Assembly (NCBI GenBank): GCA_016800925.1
Contig: JABCPU010000290.1
Location: 21,963 to 85,962, forward strand
Length of the DNA stretch: 64,000 nt
Direction of reading: 5' to 3'
Source of the DNA: Suillus spraguei
Lineage: Eukaryota; Basidiomycota; Agaricomycetes; Boletales; Suillaceae
Shown in pieces: positions 10,888 through 20,414 of this stretch. The translations under genes and the position numbers were made by a program. A model generated the notes under the pieces. It was not told the DNA's origin. It saw only the letters and a program-made list of their open reading frames with translations, and searched no databases. The first letter of the stretch is position 1, and each line of letters starts with the position of its first letter.

Positions 10888-12920
10888 AGTTCGTTTCTCG
10901 ATCGTGCTAAATGACCCTCTGACAGGTCTCCGATCTAGTGTGCGGTATTCTAGGGTTATTGCTCCATGATGCATCGGTTCATGCAGCATCAGAGATTTCT
11001 GAAGGCCTTTCCTTGCTGCAACATAGAGGACAAGATGCATGTGGCGTTGTTACATGTGGTCATGAGGGTCGATTCTTTCAATGCAAAGCCAATGGTATGG
11101 TTCGTGATGTTTTAGATGAGAAGGCCATTTCAAGATTGATCGGAGGTATGGGTATTGGCCATGGTAAGCCTTTGCAGTACTTAATGCGATCCTGCTGATG
11201 ATTATCACACCACACTGTAGTTCGCTATCCAACTGCTGGCAGCTCGGACCACGCCGAAGCACAACCGTTCTACGTCAATTCACCGTATGGCATTGTACTC
11301 GCGCACGTAAGTCTGTCTTTCAGACTTTCCCCTTCCACTCGATTGAAGATGGTGCTTAGAATGGGAATCTCATAGACAGTCATTCGCTCTTGCAATATAT
11401 GGACGCCACCGCGCATAGACACATAAACACGTCCTCTGATTCTGAGCTCTTACTCAACCTTTTCGCCGATAATCTCCAGAAGACAGGCAAATTCCGTATC
11501 AACGAAGACGACGTTTTCACTGCCATAGGAGGTCTTATGACGCAGTGCACAGGAGCATATGCGTGTGTTGCAATGCTTGCTGGCTTCGGGATTATTGCGT
11601 TCAGAGATCCAAATGGCATAAGACCGGTTGGGATGGCTTCCAGAAGGACTAACACCGGAAGAGACTATCTCTTTGCGAGCGAGAGCATCGTCGCTGATGC
11701 TTTGGGTTTTAGTGAATGGGAAGATGTGAAGCCCGGTCAGTCATTGTCCACGCCGTCAGGTGTAGCTATTGATGAGCCGCATTGGAGGTATTAGGCGAAG
11801 CAGTGATCATCACTCGCTCAGGGGTTTCCAGGAAACGAGTCGCGGCTCATGCGACCTTTGCACCAGACATTTTTGAATTTGTCTACTTCGCCCGCCCTGA
11901 TTCTGTACTTGACGGTATCAGCGTTTATCGCAGTCGGATGGCTATGGGCGACGCGCTTGCTGTCGAAGTTGAAAAGGTTTTGAAGGAGCGTGGCATCACA
12001 GTGGATGTCGTCATCCCAGTTAGTGCTTTCTGCCGTTCTGCGATTGTTTGGCCAAAGATATTTTGCAGGTTCCTGATACGTCTCGCGTTGCAGCTTTGAA
12101 TCTAGCTCAGAAACTCAACTTGCCTTACCGGGAGGGTTTTGTCAAGAATCGCTATGTTGGCAGGACATTCATTATGCCAGGTCAACAAATGAGGTATACG
12201 CATGAGTTACCATATACACGAATGAGTGATGCCAAGACTTTTTACAGGCGTAAGAATGTGAGGAGGAAATTGAACGCAATGGCCTTGGAATTTTCTGGGA
12301 AGAATGTCCTCCTTGTTGATGGTAAGATTTGGAATAGCCGGATCTTATCGCCTCGTAAGACACATCCCAGATTCCATCGTTCGCGGCACCACCTCAGGAG
12401 AGATCATCCAGATGGCAAAGGACGTCGGCGCAAAAAAGGTGATCGTCGCGAGTTGCGCCCCACCTATACGGTAACTCCTACCAATACATAGACTTGAACA
12501 GATGACTGACGAAACTTCAGGCACTCGAACGTCTATGGTATCGATATGCCTTCGAGGACAGAGCTCGTTGCATATGGGCGCAACACCGAAGAGATAGCTG
12601 AGGCTATTGGAGCAGATCTCGTCGTGTTCCAGACTCTTCCAGACCTCATCGCGTCCGTGCGACAGTTCAACCCATCTATTTCGACATTCGATTGTTCCGT
12701 ATTCACGGGAGAGTACGTCACTGGTGGTGTTAGCGAGGAGTATCTGCACCGATTGGAATCGCTCCGTGCGGACAACGTCAAGAACAAGGTGGCCGTGAAC
12801 TTGCGGGAAGGTCAGAGTGAGGGCGGTAGGGTCGATGGATTCCACACTCGGATGGACATGGTGCCATCTGGCGGCGCGGACGACACAGTTGGATTGCACA
12901 ACACCTGGAATATTAGTTGA
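10888..12920 (+). CDS. ADE4: Amidophosphoribosyltransferase (glutamine PRPP amidotransferase)
   Basis: Catalyses the first committed step of purine synthesis, PRPP plus glutamine to 5-phosphoribosylamine, in the cytosol. Exons as read: 10888 (A only), 10939-11163, 11221-11306, 11360-11735, 11795-12018, 12069-12193, 12248-12321, 12371-12470 and 12521-12920. They total 1611 nt, or 536 aa, in frame; yeast Ade4 is about 510. The N-terminus CGILGLLL places the catalytic Cys directly after Met (Ntn glutaminase domain, with [18 protein letters not shown] and FRDPNGIRP). The PRTase domain has FVYFARPDS and the PRPP loop [10 protein letters not shown]. No ATG precedes the Cys codon in the genome, only GTG. 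An A|TG start split by a 50-nt intron (10889-10938, GTTCGT...CTAG) restores ATG and keeps the phase. All other splice sites are GT-AG and the gene looks functional. Confidence 0.93.
10889..10938 (+). other. Putative intron splitting the ADE4 start codon
   Basis: The sequence before the invariant Cys codon reads ctag-TG-TGC. Removing 10889-10938 joins A at 10888 to TG at 10939-10940 and creates the only possible Met-Cys start. The donor GTTCGT is unusual, but the same hexamer is needed at exon 1 of both DUF6534 genes in this window. Confidence 0.6.
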
Positions 12921-12970
12921 TAGTTGAACTCGCGGGAAGGTCAGAGTGAGAGCGGTAGGGTCGATGGATC
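12921..12970 (+). repeat. Tandem copy of the ADE4 3' coding end
   Basis: 12925-12970 repeats, with a few changes, the ADE4 coding stretch at about 12795-12850 (gcgggaaggtcagagtgag.gcggtagggtcgatggat). The duplicated piece lies directly behind the ADE4 stop. On the other strand it supplies the last codons of the deaminase-like gene. Confidence 0.7.
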
Positions 12971-14509
12971 CATACTCTCATTATGTACCAAGTACAATAG
13001 AGGGGGTAGGTCGCGTGCTAGAGCTCTACGAATGTCCGCCCTCAGTGCGCTTATGTCTTCCACTTCCAGTTCCACTTCCTCTGTTTCGCCAGTACTGTCA
13101 GATTTACATCGACTATTTCGCTGTAGCCAGCGCCACTCCGTCAGAGCCTCTCCAAAATGCTCCTTCACTAAACACTTCTGATAGAAGAGTCTAGTGAGGG
13201 AAGGATCCAGTTTGGATAAAGTTTACGATGACAACCCTTCACAAAGTACTTGTGTCCCCGACCAACTGATTTGTTAAAAGCACGGAAGAGGGCGCAGCAG
13301 GCATAGCATGACAATTTCGAGACCGCAATGTAGTTGAAAGGGGGGAAGGTGGGATTGAGGAAGTGATGCCTGAGGAGCAGGGCTTCACGATGAATGTCAT
13401 TTGTGACACTTTGAATCAAGGGTTGTGCGCCGACGAAAGAAAGTGGCAGACTGACGATACTTGAGGTGCCCTTTTCCATGTAATTATTGTATCTGAGACC
13501 AAAGTCCATAACAATAATGTCCTTTGAGAGCGTGAAGGTATTGCTTTCAGACACCGGGTCAATTCGCTCTATGATGAGGGTATCAAGAACATGTCCCATG
13601 CGGTGCGGGTAGGCAAGGTTAGTCAGGAGCGACTGGTAGTGACACCTTTTGAAAGGTATCTCCGAAGTGGAAACACCACATTGTTACTTTCCTTCACTAG
13701 GTTGTATGTCAACTCCGGTGAGTACAGCGAGGGCATGATAACTTACTCATTCTCATTTCCCTCTCCCATGAGGAGATTCTCGAGGCATAGCTTTTATCCT
13801 CTAGCATCCTCCGCATCTGCAGGGCCGTCGTAGTCACAAGGACTGCAAGCTTCTTGACAGTAGGAAGGATTTCCTCATGCTGAGAGTCCGACTCTGTCCA
13901 TTCGAAACAAGCCCCAAGAATGGCTGCAGCTTCCTGAAACTTCTCATAGTCACTGACCTGCTCGCTAGTCCACGAGTCTCGCTTTTCATCTGCACTTCTC
14001 TTCATGCAAGGAATGACTTCGGTTTTAAACTGAGTCTGTCTCTTCATGACACGCTGCCTGAACTTGCGCCAGAAAAATGCGTAGATACTTTGGAGAAGGT
14101 TTCTCTTCAGAAAGCACGTTTCTTCATTTTTTTTGGGATGTGGAAGTGTCTAACTTCTCTGTCCCTACTGCCAAAGGTTGGGCAAGGGAGGAGCGTATGA
14201 GTTTGAGATGTGGCAGAGGTGCGAAAGCGTTTCTTCGCCGACACCGCGATTACCAGTGATGTGAATGACACATTTATTGTGTTTCAATGTAATAGAGACA
14301 GCGATAACTTGATGCCTAGCATCCTGGATAGAGATTGCTGCAACTGTATCCAATAGAGCTACTATGGTTCGTTTTGATTTCGAATGCTCATGGAATATGG
14401 GTAGTAGATCCCGTCCGCTATCGGGTGAATCTAAAACTATGGCTCCCTTTGGGTATAACTTTTGTAAGATTGCAAGCAGGGCCTCTGGCGATTCTTGAAC
14501 GTCAACCAT
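12941..14509 (-). CDS. OTT_1508-like deaminase family protein
   Basis: A multi-exon gene convergent with ADE4. The first ATG in frame is at 14509 (MVDVQESPEALL). The middle exon (about 14108-13755) is joined by an intron to a short exon ending RRYLSK, then by an intron with a CTGACTAAC branch site to the exon starting ERIDPVSE. The C-terminal half has an H-x-E (DIHREALLL) and then the SKLSCYAC C-x2-C followed by a GCHRKLYPNW block. This is the zinc-binding core expected of the OTT_1508-like nucleic-acid deaminase family found in many Agaricomycetes. The substrate is unknown. After KLYPNW the frame changes near 13180 without a good intron, so the tail is frameshifted or mis-modelled, and its last about 12 codons come from the duplicated ADE4 end. 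Confidence 0.6.
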
Positions 14510-14627
14510 GACAGTGGCAGCTGAGAGGGAAAATAGGAGCAAACGCAAACAATCGCTCAATTAGGACATGGAGTAATTTGTGTATGAGGCTCGGTCCGTC
14601 GGATGGGACGCACTGGTGTAGGAGGTA

Positions 14628-14667
14628 GGTAGGTCTTCATAAACCGCGGAGGTTTATGAAGATCTAG
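14628..14667. repeat. Short inverted repeat (hairpin)
   Basis: The arms ggtcttcataaacc and ggtttatgaagatc flank a 5-nt loop (gcgga). It sits in a gene-free gap and is too short to name; it may be a fold-back remnant. Confidence 0.5.
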
Positions 14668-14689
14668 GACTCGACCTACCCCCTACACG

Positions 14690-14730
14690 ACTAGTGTTGT
14701 GGGCAGAAGTCTGCCATTCTGCCAGTGATA
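14690..14730. mobile_element. Truncated end of the hAT-like MITE found at 42315
   Basis: The sequence tagtgttgtgggcagaagt.tgccattctgccag matches the terminal about 33 bp of the element at 42315-42760. No second end is found nearby, so this is a fragment. Confidence 0.5.
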
Positions 14731-15002
14731 TTCCAACGAAATGGGTCTAAACCTTCCCATGCTTTCTCCACAGCCTCGATACCATCATCGGAGGAATGTG
14801 TACACCCATTTATGAAGTGGCATGTGACAAAAGCCACTCGGGTGGTGATATTCTTCCATGGGTCGCACTACTGGGGTGGTCAGTTGAAAGAACAAGCCAG
14901 AAAGGATGGTGTCAACCGAGTATTGAAGAAAAACTGCGAGTCTCGTGGGTATGCACTCAAGATCATTATGTGCCAAGTACAATCGAGCTACTGTACTTGA
15001 CA

Positions 15003-15305
15003 GCGAGCTGCGCCCCACCTATACGGTAACTCATACCAATACACTTTACCAGATGCGGCTAACAAAATTTTAGTCACTCGAATGTCTATGGTATCGATAT
15101 ACCTTCAAGGACAGAGCTCATTGCATATGATGGCAACACTGAAGAGATAACTGAGGCTATTTGAGCAGATCCTGTCGTGTTCCAGATTCTTCCAGACCTC
15201 ATCGCGTCCGTGCGACAGTTCAACCCATCTATTTCGACATTCCATTGTTCCATATTCATGGGAGAGCATGTCACTGGTGGTGTTAGTGAGGAGTACTATT
15301 TGCAC
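15003..15305 (+). pseudogene. ADE4 fragment (end of exon 8 to middle of exon 9)
   Basis: Closely resembles 12451-12750 of ADE4, including the degenerate 50-nt intron between. It carries an in-frame stop where ADE4 has GAG GCT ATT GGA GCA, a one-base gain after the YGR codons, and other substitutions, and it ends abruptly after the EEYLHR-coding stretch. It is not expressible as an enzyme. The stretch just before it (about 14955-15000) also resembles 12975-13010, so the duplicated block included the ADE4/deaminase junction. Confidence 0.8.
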
Positions 15306-15529
15306 CGACAAGGAAGCCGACGTTTTCACTGTTCAATTGTATTTGTAATCATCGATGCGGCGAGATGTTTGGCATGTGTCATAAGTAGTATGTAGACAGG
15401 GTAATGGATGACTTTCCGTAGGCTGAAATATTCTGATTAGAATATACCGGAGTCTCAAAAATTTACCAAACATCGCTGATATGTTAATCTATACTGGAAT
15501 AATCCCCCTACGCTCATTCAATTAAATTT

Positions 15530-16300
15530 AGTCTGGTCCTTGATGGACGAAACCTTGCAATCCAGCAGCTGCTTCTCAACGAAGACGAGGCTAAACTCTT
15601 CGATGACGATGAAAGACTTAAGGTGCTCGCTGCTGCTATCATTGCTGGGAGTGAGGTATCACGACAAGAGCGCATTGACACTCGGCACCCACATCGTTTG
15701 TACCTTTGCCGACCCCAACTACTTCCAAATCCTCGCATCAATACCCCATGGAAGGTGCTATACGACAGTCAACATGATAGAGCCTTCATCACTACAATGG
15801 GTGCATCAGGAAATTCACACATTCCTTGACGTCCTTATGCGGATTATTTACACTTAACTGCTTGGTGAAATTGAATCTACTTGTCCAAATTTCAATGTGA
15901 ATGAATTCAGAAAAAAAAAGTTGAGATATATTAATATAATGTTTTATTGTATTTGCACTCAAAAAATATAAATATGCAGGTGAATGATGTGAGAGAGAGC
16001 AAACAAGTTTTGAGATAATGAGTTAAGCTGATTAAGCATGTTAAGGAATGTGTGATTCCTGATGTGTTGATGTGTCCACCTTCTCCTTGCTACTTACTGC
16101 AGGCTTTGCGCAGGCATGGTATGAGACACCAATTCCTCGTGAGGATGTCTCTGCGCATGGAACTTCAAGGATAGATAAACGCTCCCTTGATGCTGCAGGG
16201 GCACTTGGGCTTGTGCTACACTATCTTAACTCTACTATCCAAAGTCATCGCACGCATATGCGTTTCCTGCGCCATCATAGCGCAACTGAGGAATCGCCTG
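15530..16300 (+). pseudogene. HARBI1-like (PIF/Harbinger, DDE) nuclease, broken
   Basis: Two pieces in one order. The first (15540-15803) encodes LAIQQLLLNEDEAKLFDDD, RLYLCRPQLLPNPR and HDRAFITTMG; the second (16065-16290) encodes FSLLLTAGFAQAWYETPIPR and SLDAAGALGLVLHYLNST. These are consecutive N-terminal blocks of the Harbinger-type nucleases common in Agaricomycetes. The MITE at 15804-16064 sits exactly between them, and the downstream catalytic part is missing. Not functional. Confidence 0.65.
15804..16064. mobile_element. MITE family A, copy 1
   Basis: A 261-bp non-coding element beginning CATCAGGAAATTCACACATTC and ending with the inverse. Flanking dinucleotides are TG on both sides, and removing the element plus one TG rejoins the nuclease frame. 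It lacks any ORF and would need a transposase supplied elsewhere. Confidence 0.75.
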
Positions 16301-16437
16301 GCTATGAGGGACAATCATGGATTGGGAGGGGGCAATGTCAGACATTTGAGCGACTAAATATGTTTAGGTACTTACCTTGTGGCTACTGGTACATGACCTT
16401 TATATGATAGAAGTGTTTGTTGAGCCGTCGGATGCAA

Positions 16438-16710
16438 CATCAGGAAATTCACACATTCCTTGACGTGCTTAATCAGCTTAACTCACTTATCTCAAAACTT
16501 GTTTGCTCTCTCTCACATCATTCACCTGGCATATCTTATATTTTTTGAGTGTGAAATATAATAAAACATGTATATTAATATATCTCAACATTTTTTTTCT
16601 GAATTCACTCACATTGAAATTTTGGACAAGTAGATTCAATTTCACCAAGGCAGTTAAGTGTAAATAAGTCTGCATAAGGGCACGTCAAGGAATGTGTGAA
16701 TTTCCTGATG
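16438..16710. mobile_element. MITE family A, copy 2 (opposite orientation)
   Basis: A 273-bp element with the same terminal inverted repeats as copy 1, in reverse orientation, flanked by AA on both sides. It lies between the nuclease pseudogene and the LINE. Confidence 0.75.
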
Positions 16711-18615
16711 AAGGGGTGGGCATATTCATAGTAATCGCTTCTTGGACACAAACCAGGTGGCACCCCGACTAGGACCCTGGAACTCGACCACCAAAACAGC
16801 GCGCAACCGCGCACAGGACGCCAAAAGGTGGCCCCAAGAGCCCCAAACAACACAAGCACCCATCAACGAGAACCCAAGCATCAAAAAAAACACCAACCAC
16901 CCAAGAAACATGGCCCCGACGAACACACCAAACCCACCAACTGCATCCCAGTCGACAAGAATGAACAATCGCAAAACAACAGCAAACAAACCTCTACTGT
17001 CCATCAGTAAATCTAACGAAGACCACGCGCTAGGAACAGGCATAAGAACGGATGTAAACTCGATCAACTCAGCAAGAAAGATTCTTGCTACTCATGGGCT
17101 GACACTACCGACGGCAGGCAACATGCTACAGCCCATAGCAACAGCCCTATTCAAGTTCAGCATATCAGCCAATCTAGGAGCGACTCACATCGATATACTC
17201 CGCACAATGGCCTTCGTTCTGCTCGAGATTGACAGGGAGATAGATGTACAAGGTATTGTTCAGAAGATCCAAGCCCTAATGGGAGGACCAGTCACCACAC
17301 TGGATGAGAAGGTAGAGGAATTAAAGAAAACAATAGAAAAGCACAAGTCAGCATTGGAATACACAGCAACAGAGGTAAGCAAACAACTCAACTCAGCCGT
17401 ACTAAACATTGCACAGGCATCCGAGAATGCTACCGCGGTCAGAAACAACACCCCAACCTCGCGCAGAGACGTCGCCGAACAGAAAGGCCAGAGATCATAT
17501 GCAGCTGCAACCAAGGATGGAATTCCGACTCCCTTAGTCAAGGTCCTCGCCAGAAGCAAAGCTCAAGCATGTCAGATACTTATAGAAAGACGCTCACCGA
17601 ACTTCACTAACATGCTAATCAACCTCACAGAAATTCAGCTAGTTACGAAAGCCAATCTAGCAGTGGAGGCCATGACTAAGGAGGACGCCGACATCCCACA
17701 GAACATCAAATTCTTATCAGCAAGACATCTCCCCCAAGGAGGCGTACTGTACAAATTCAACTCAACTGAATCGGCCGCATGGTTCGGTACACCGTCAAAC
17801 CGCAGCAAGTTTCTTGACGGCTTCAGAATCAAGGTAGCAATCAGAGACAGGGCATTCCACGTCATAGTGGAGAACGTACCGATAAGCTTCGTACCAGAGA
17901 ACCAAGCGGCACTTTCCGACATCGAACAGAAAGCAGGGATGAGACCCCAGACAATAACGAAGGCAAGATACATCAAACCAGTCAACAGACGCAGCCCAGG
18001 CCAACGTACTGCCTACATCATCCTCACGTTAAATACGAAAGAAAGCGCCAACCAGGCAATCAAGTTTGGACTTACCGTAGCAGGTAAGAAAGTTTATGCA
18101 AGGAAACTAATCGCTGAACCTTCTAGATGTCTCAAATGCCACTCGTTCGATGGATCACACAAGGCAGCAGAGTGTCAGCAAGAATCCGACATGTGCGGCA
18201 CATGCACTGGAATACACAGGACCTCGGCATGCACAATAACTGACCAGAACTTCTTCTTCTGCGCGAACTGCAATGCCCAAGGCCACGCAGCCTGGGACAG
18301 GAACTGCCCCACGTTCATCCAGAAATGGGACAACCACAAGAACCGTCATGCAGAAACGAAGTACCGCTTCTACCCAACCGAGGATCCCCTCATGTGGGAG
18401 AGGATCACGGATGCGAACTTCGAACGACACGAGCACGAAAACTGGCAAGCAAGTTCACAGCAGCCCAACCAAGAACAGCAACCCCCAAGATACCCCCTGC
18501 CAAGGAACAGGGAGAACGAATGGCAAACGGTCCCAAAGGAACAGACAACCAAGAACCGCGAACCAAACGAACCCCAACTGCACACCCTTGGGGGGACAGA
18601 CACGTATCACAGATA

Positions 18616-20233
18616 CAGTGGCTCAAAAAACTGTCCGCATGTTTTGACATTTTTCACTATCTATGATATTGTGTGAGAATGAACAAATTCCTCAAGGACA
18701 TACTTATACCACATTGTAGTATGGCTTCAGGGCTTTTATTTGAGCCCTACACCGTGGGAATCGGCGGAGATATGGTGGAGATATAAGGCTTATAAAATGA
18801 TGACTCATGTGGACAGTTTTTTGAGTGTATATTAAAACTATATAAATCATTATTTATGACACCATAAGAATCATGCCACTATTATATAAATTATAAAGTG
18901 GTGTCATTATGTTATTTTATGACTATATCTAACTATATAAACCAGAATATCTCATGTATCATAGTCATGATCACCATGAAAGCCATCTCCTCTGCTCAAA
19001 GAGATAATATCCTCTCTCTGTCTTATGCTGGCCTCTCTGCTCGCCAAATTTCCTCTAGAACTGGAGTATGCAAGTCCACTGTGGCCAAGTTCATCAAAGA
19101 AAGCCACCCAGACAAGGAAAACTCTTGTGGAGGACGTCCATCCAAGCTTACCTCTACTGACAAAAGGGCTATTATCCAACATATCACTACAGGAAAGGCT
19201 GATAATGCTGTCCAAGCCACCCATTATATCAATTCCACCATCACTACCCCTGTCTCTTCACAAACTGTGAGGAATGTTCTCAAGGCAGCTCATCTCAAGG
19301 CAGTAACAAAGAAGAAAAAGCCTCTTCTCTCCATCAAACATAGGCAGAGAAGACTAGCCTTTGCCTTAGCTCATCAACACTGGACTGTAGAGGACTGGAA
19401 GCGTGTTATATGGTCAGATGAGACCAAAATCAATAGGATTGGGTCAGATGGGAAGGTGTATGTATGGAAAAAGAAGGGAGATGGCCTAACAGACAGAGAG
19501 GTTAATGGGACTGTCAAGTTTGGAGGAGGTTCTTTAATGGTATGGGGCTGTATGGGATGGAATGGTGTGGGAATGCTTGCTGAGGTTGAGGGGAAGATGA
19601 ATGCTGAGCAGTATGTGGACATTTTAAATGACCACTTGCTGCCTAGCTTGGCAGAATCAGGGATTGATGAAGAAGATATCATTTTCCAACAGGATAATGA
19701 TCCCAAGCACACATCCAGAAGAGCTAGGGAATGGTTTGAAGAACATAACATCAATGTTCTTGACTGGCCAGCACAGTCTCCTGATGTCAATGTCATTGAA
19801 CATCTCTGGGGAACACTCAAGAAAAAGCTTCAAGCCTATGAAAACCCCCCTAAAGGAGTATGGGAGCTTTGGGAGAGAGTAGCAGTGGAATGGGGGAAGA
19901 TCACAGCTGAGGATTGCCAGAAATTAATTGAGAGTATGCCTAGAAGGATAGAGGCAGTAATTAAAGCCAAGGGAGGTCATACAAAATACTAGAATACCTG
20001 GTTATTACTGTAAAATACTTGAGTCAAAAAAACTGTCCGCATGAGTCACCATTTTGTGAGCCTTGTATCTCCACCATATCTCCACCGATTCCCACGGTGT
20101 AGGGCTCAAATGAAAGCCCTGAAGCCATACTACAATGTGGTATAAGCATGCTTTTGAGGCATTTGTTTGTTCTCACACAATATTATAGATAGTGAAAAAT
20201 GCCAAAACATGCGGACAGTTTTTTGAGCCACTG
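18616..20233 (+). mobile_element. Tc1/mariner element, complete, TA target duplication
   Basis: A 1618-bp element flanked by TA (18614-18615 and 20234-20235). The ends read CAGTGGCTCAAAAAACTGTC. The inverted repeats are long, about 210 bp, and each contains a second copy of the end motif at its inner edge (near 18810 and 20020). This gives an IR/DR layout like that of some Tc1-family elements. The transposase is intact and the repeats are nearly identical, which suggests recent insertion. Confidence 0.93.
18976..19992 (+). CDS. Tc1-family transposase (DD34E), intact
   Basis: 338 aa from the ATG at 18976 (MKAISSAQRDNILSLSY); an upstream in-frame ATG at 18919 would add a poorly conserved leader. 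The N-terminal helix-turn-helix region (YAGLSARQISSRTGVCKSTV) binds the element ends. The catalytic triad is visible: Asp in VIWSDETK (codon 19417), Asp in QQDNDPKHTS (codon 19693) and Glu in VNVIEHLW (codon 19798), with 34 residues between the last two. It excises and integrates the element at TA sites in the nucleus. No stop or frameshift is seen. It lies inside LINE ORF1 in the same orientation. Confidence 0.95.
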   Translation: MKAISSAQRDNILSLSYAGLSARQISSRTGVCKSTVAKFIKESHPDKENSCGGRPSKLTSTDKRAIIQHITTGKADNAVQATHYINSTITTPVSSQTVRNVLKAAHLKAVTKKKKPLLSIKHRQRRLAFALAHQHWTVEDWKRVIWSDETKINRIGSDGKVYVWKKKGDGLTDREVNGTVKFGGGSLMVWGCMGWNGVGMLAEVEGKMNAEQYVDILNDHLLPSLAESGIDEEDIIFQQDNDPKHTSRRAREWFEEHNINVLDWPAQSPDVNVIEHLWGTLKKKLQAYENPPKGVWELWERVAVEWGKITAEDCQKLIESMPRRIEAVIKAKGGHTKY

Positions 20234-20414
20234 TATGTGGGGCCAGCCATCGAAAAGCCAGATGACACCGAAGCCATCACAGTCTCTGCAGAACCGACAT
20301 GAGACTTCACCTCCCAGCATGCTTGACCCTCACTTGTCATCACCCCGAGGATCCCCAACGCCACTCGGTGAATACAACCCAGGCAGATGGAGCGATGACC
20401 AAGACCTAGATTAA

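Larger units (their letters stand above)
16742..20302 (+). pseudogene. LINE ORF1 (gag-like, zinc knuckles), split by a Tc1 element
   Basis: Open from the 5' edge of the element to the Tc1 insertion at 18616. The first ATG in frame is at 16910, so the element may be slightly 5'-truncated or may initiate there. The N-terminal half is basic and Asn/Thr-rich, followed by a predicted helical region (DEKVEELKKTIEKHK). Then come three zinc knuckles: CLKCHSFDGSHKAAEC, CGTCTGIHRTSAC and CANCNAQGHAAWDRNC. The Tc1 element enters near the C-terminus. After it the same frame continues for about 22 codons to TGA at 20300. The protein would bind element RNA. Confidence 0.8.

Noticed and set aside
10938..11198. 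GTG as a true start codon of ADE4
   Set aside because: A non-ATG start exactly before an essential Cys is less likely than an intron-split ATG, which also keeps the total in frame.
13877..14259. Plus-strand frames opposite the deaminase-like gene
   Set aside because: They are shadows of the minus-strand exons.
16487..16859. Minus-strand frames across the MITE and the LINE start
   Set aside because: They run through element ends and AT-rich non-coding sequence, with no motif.
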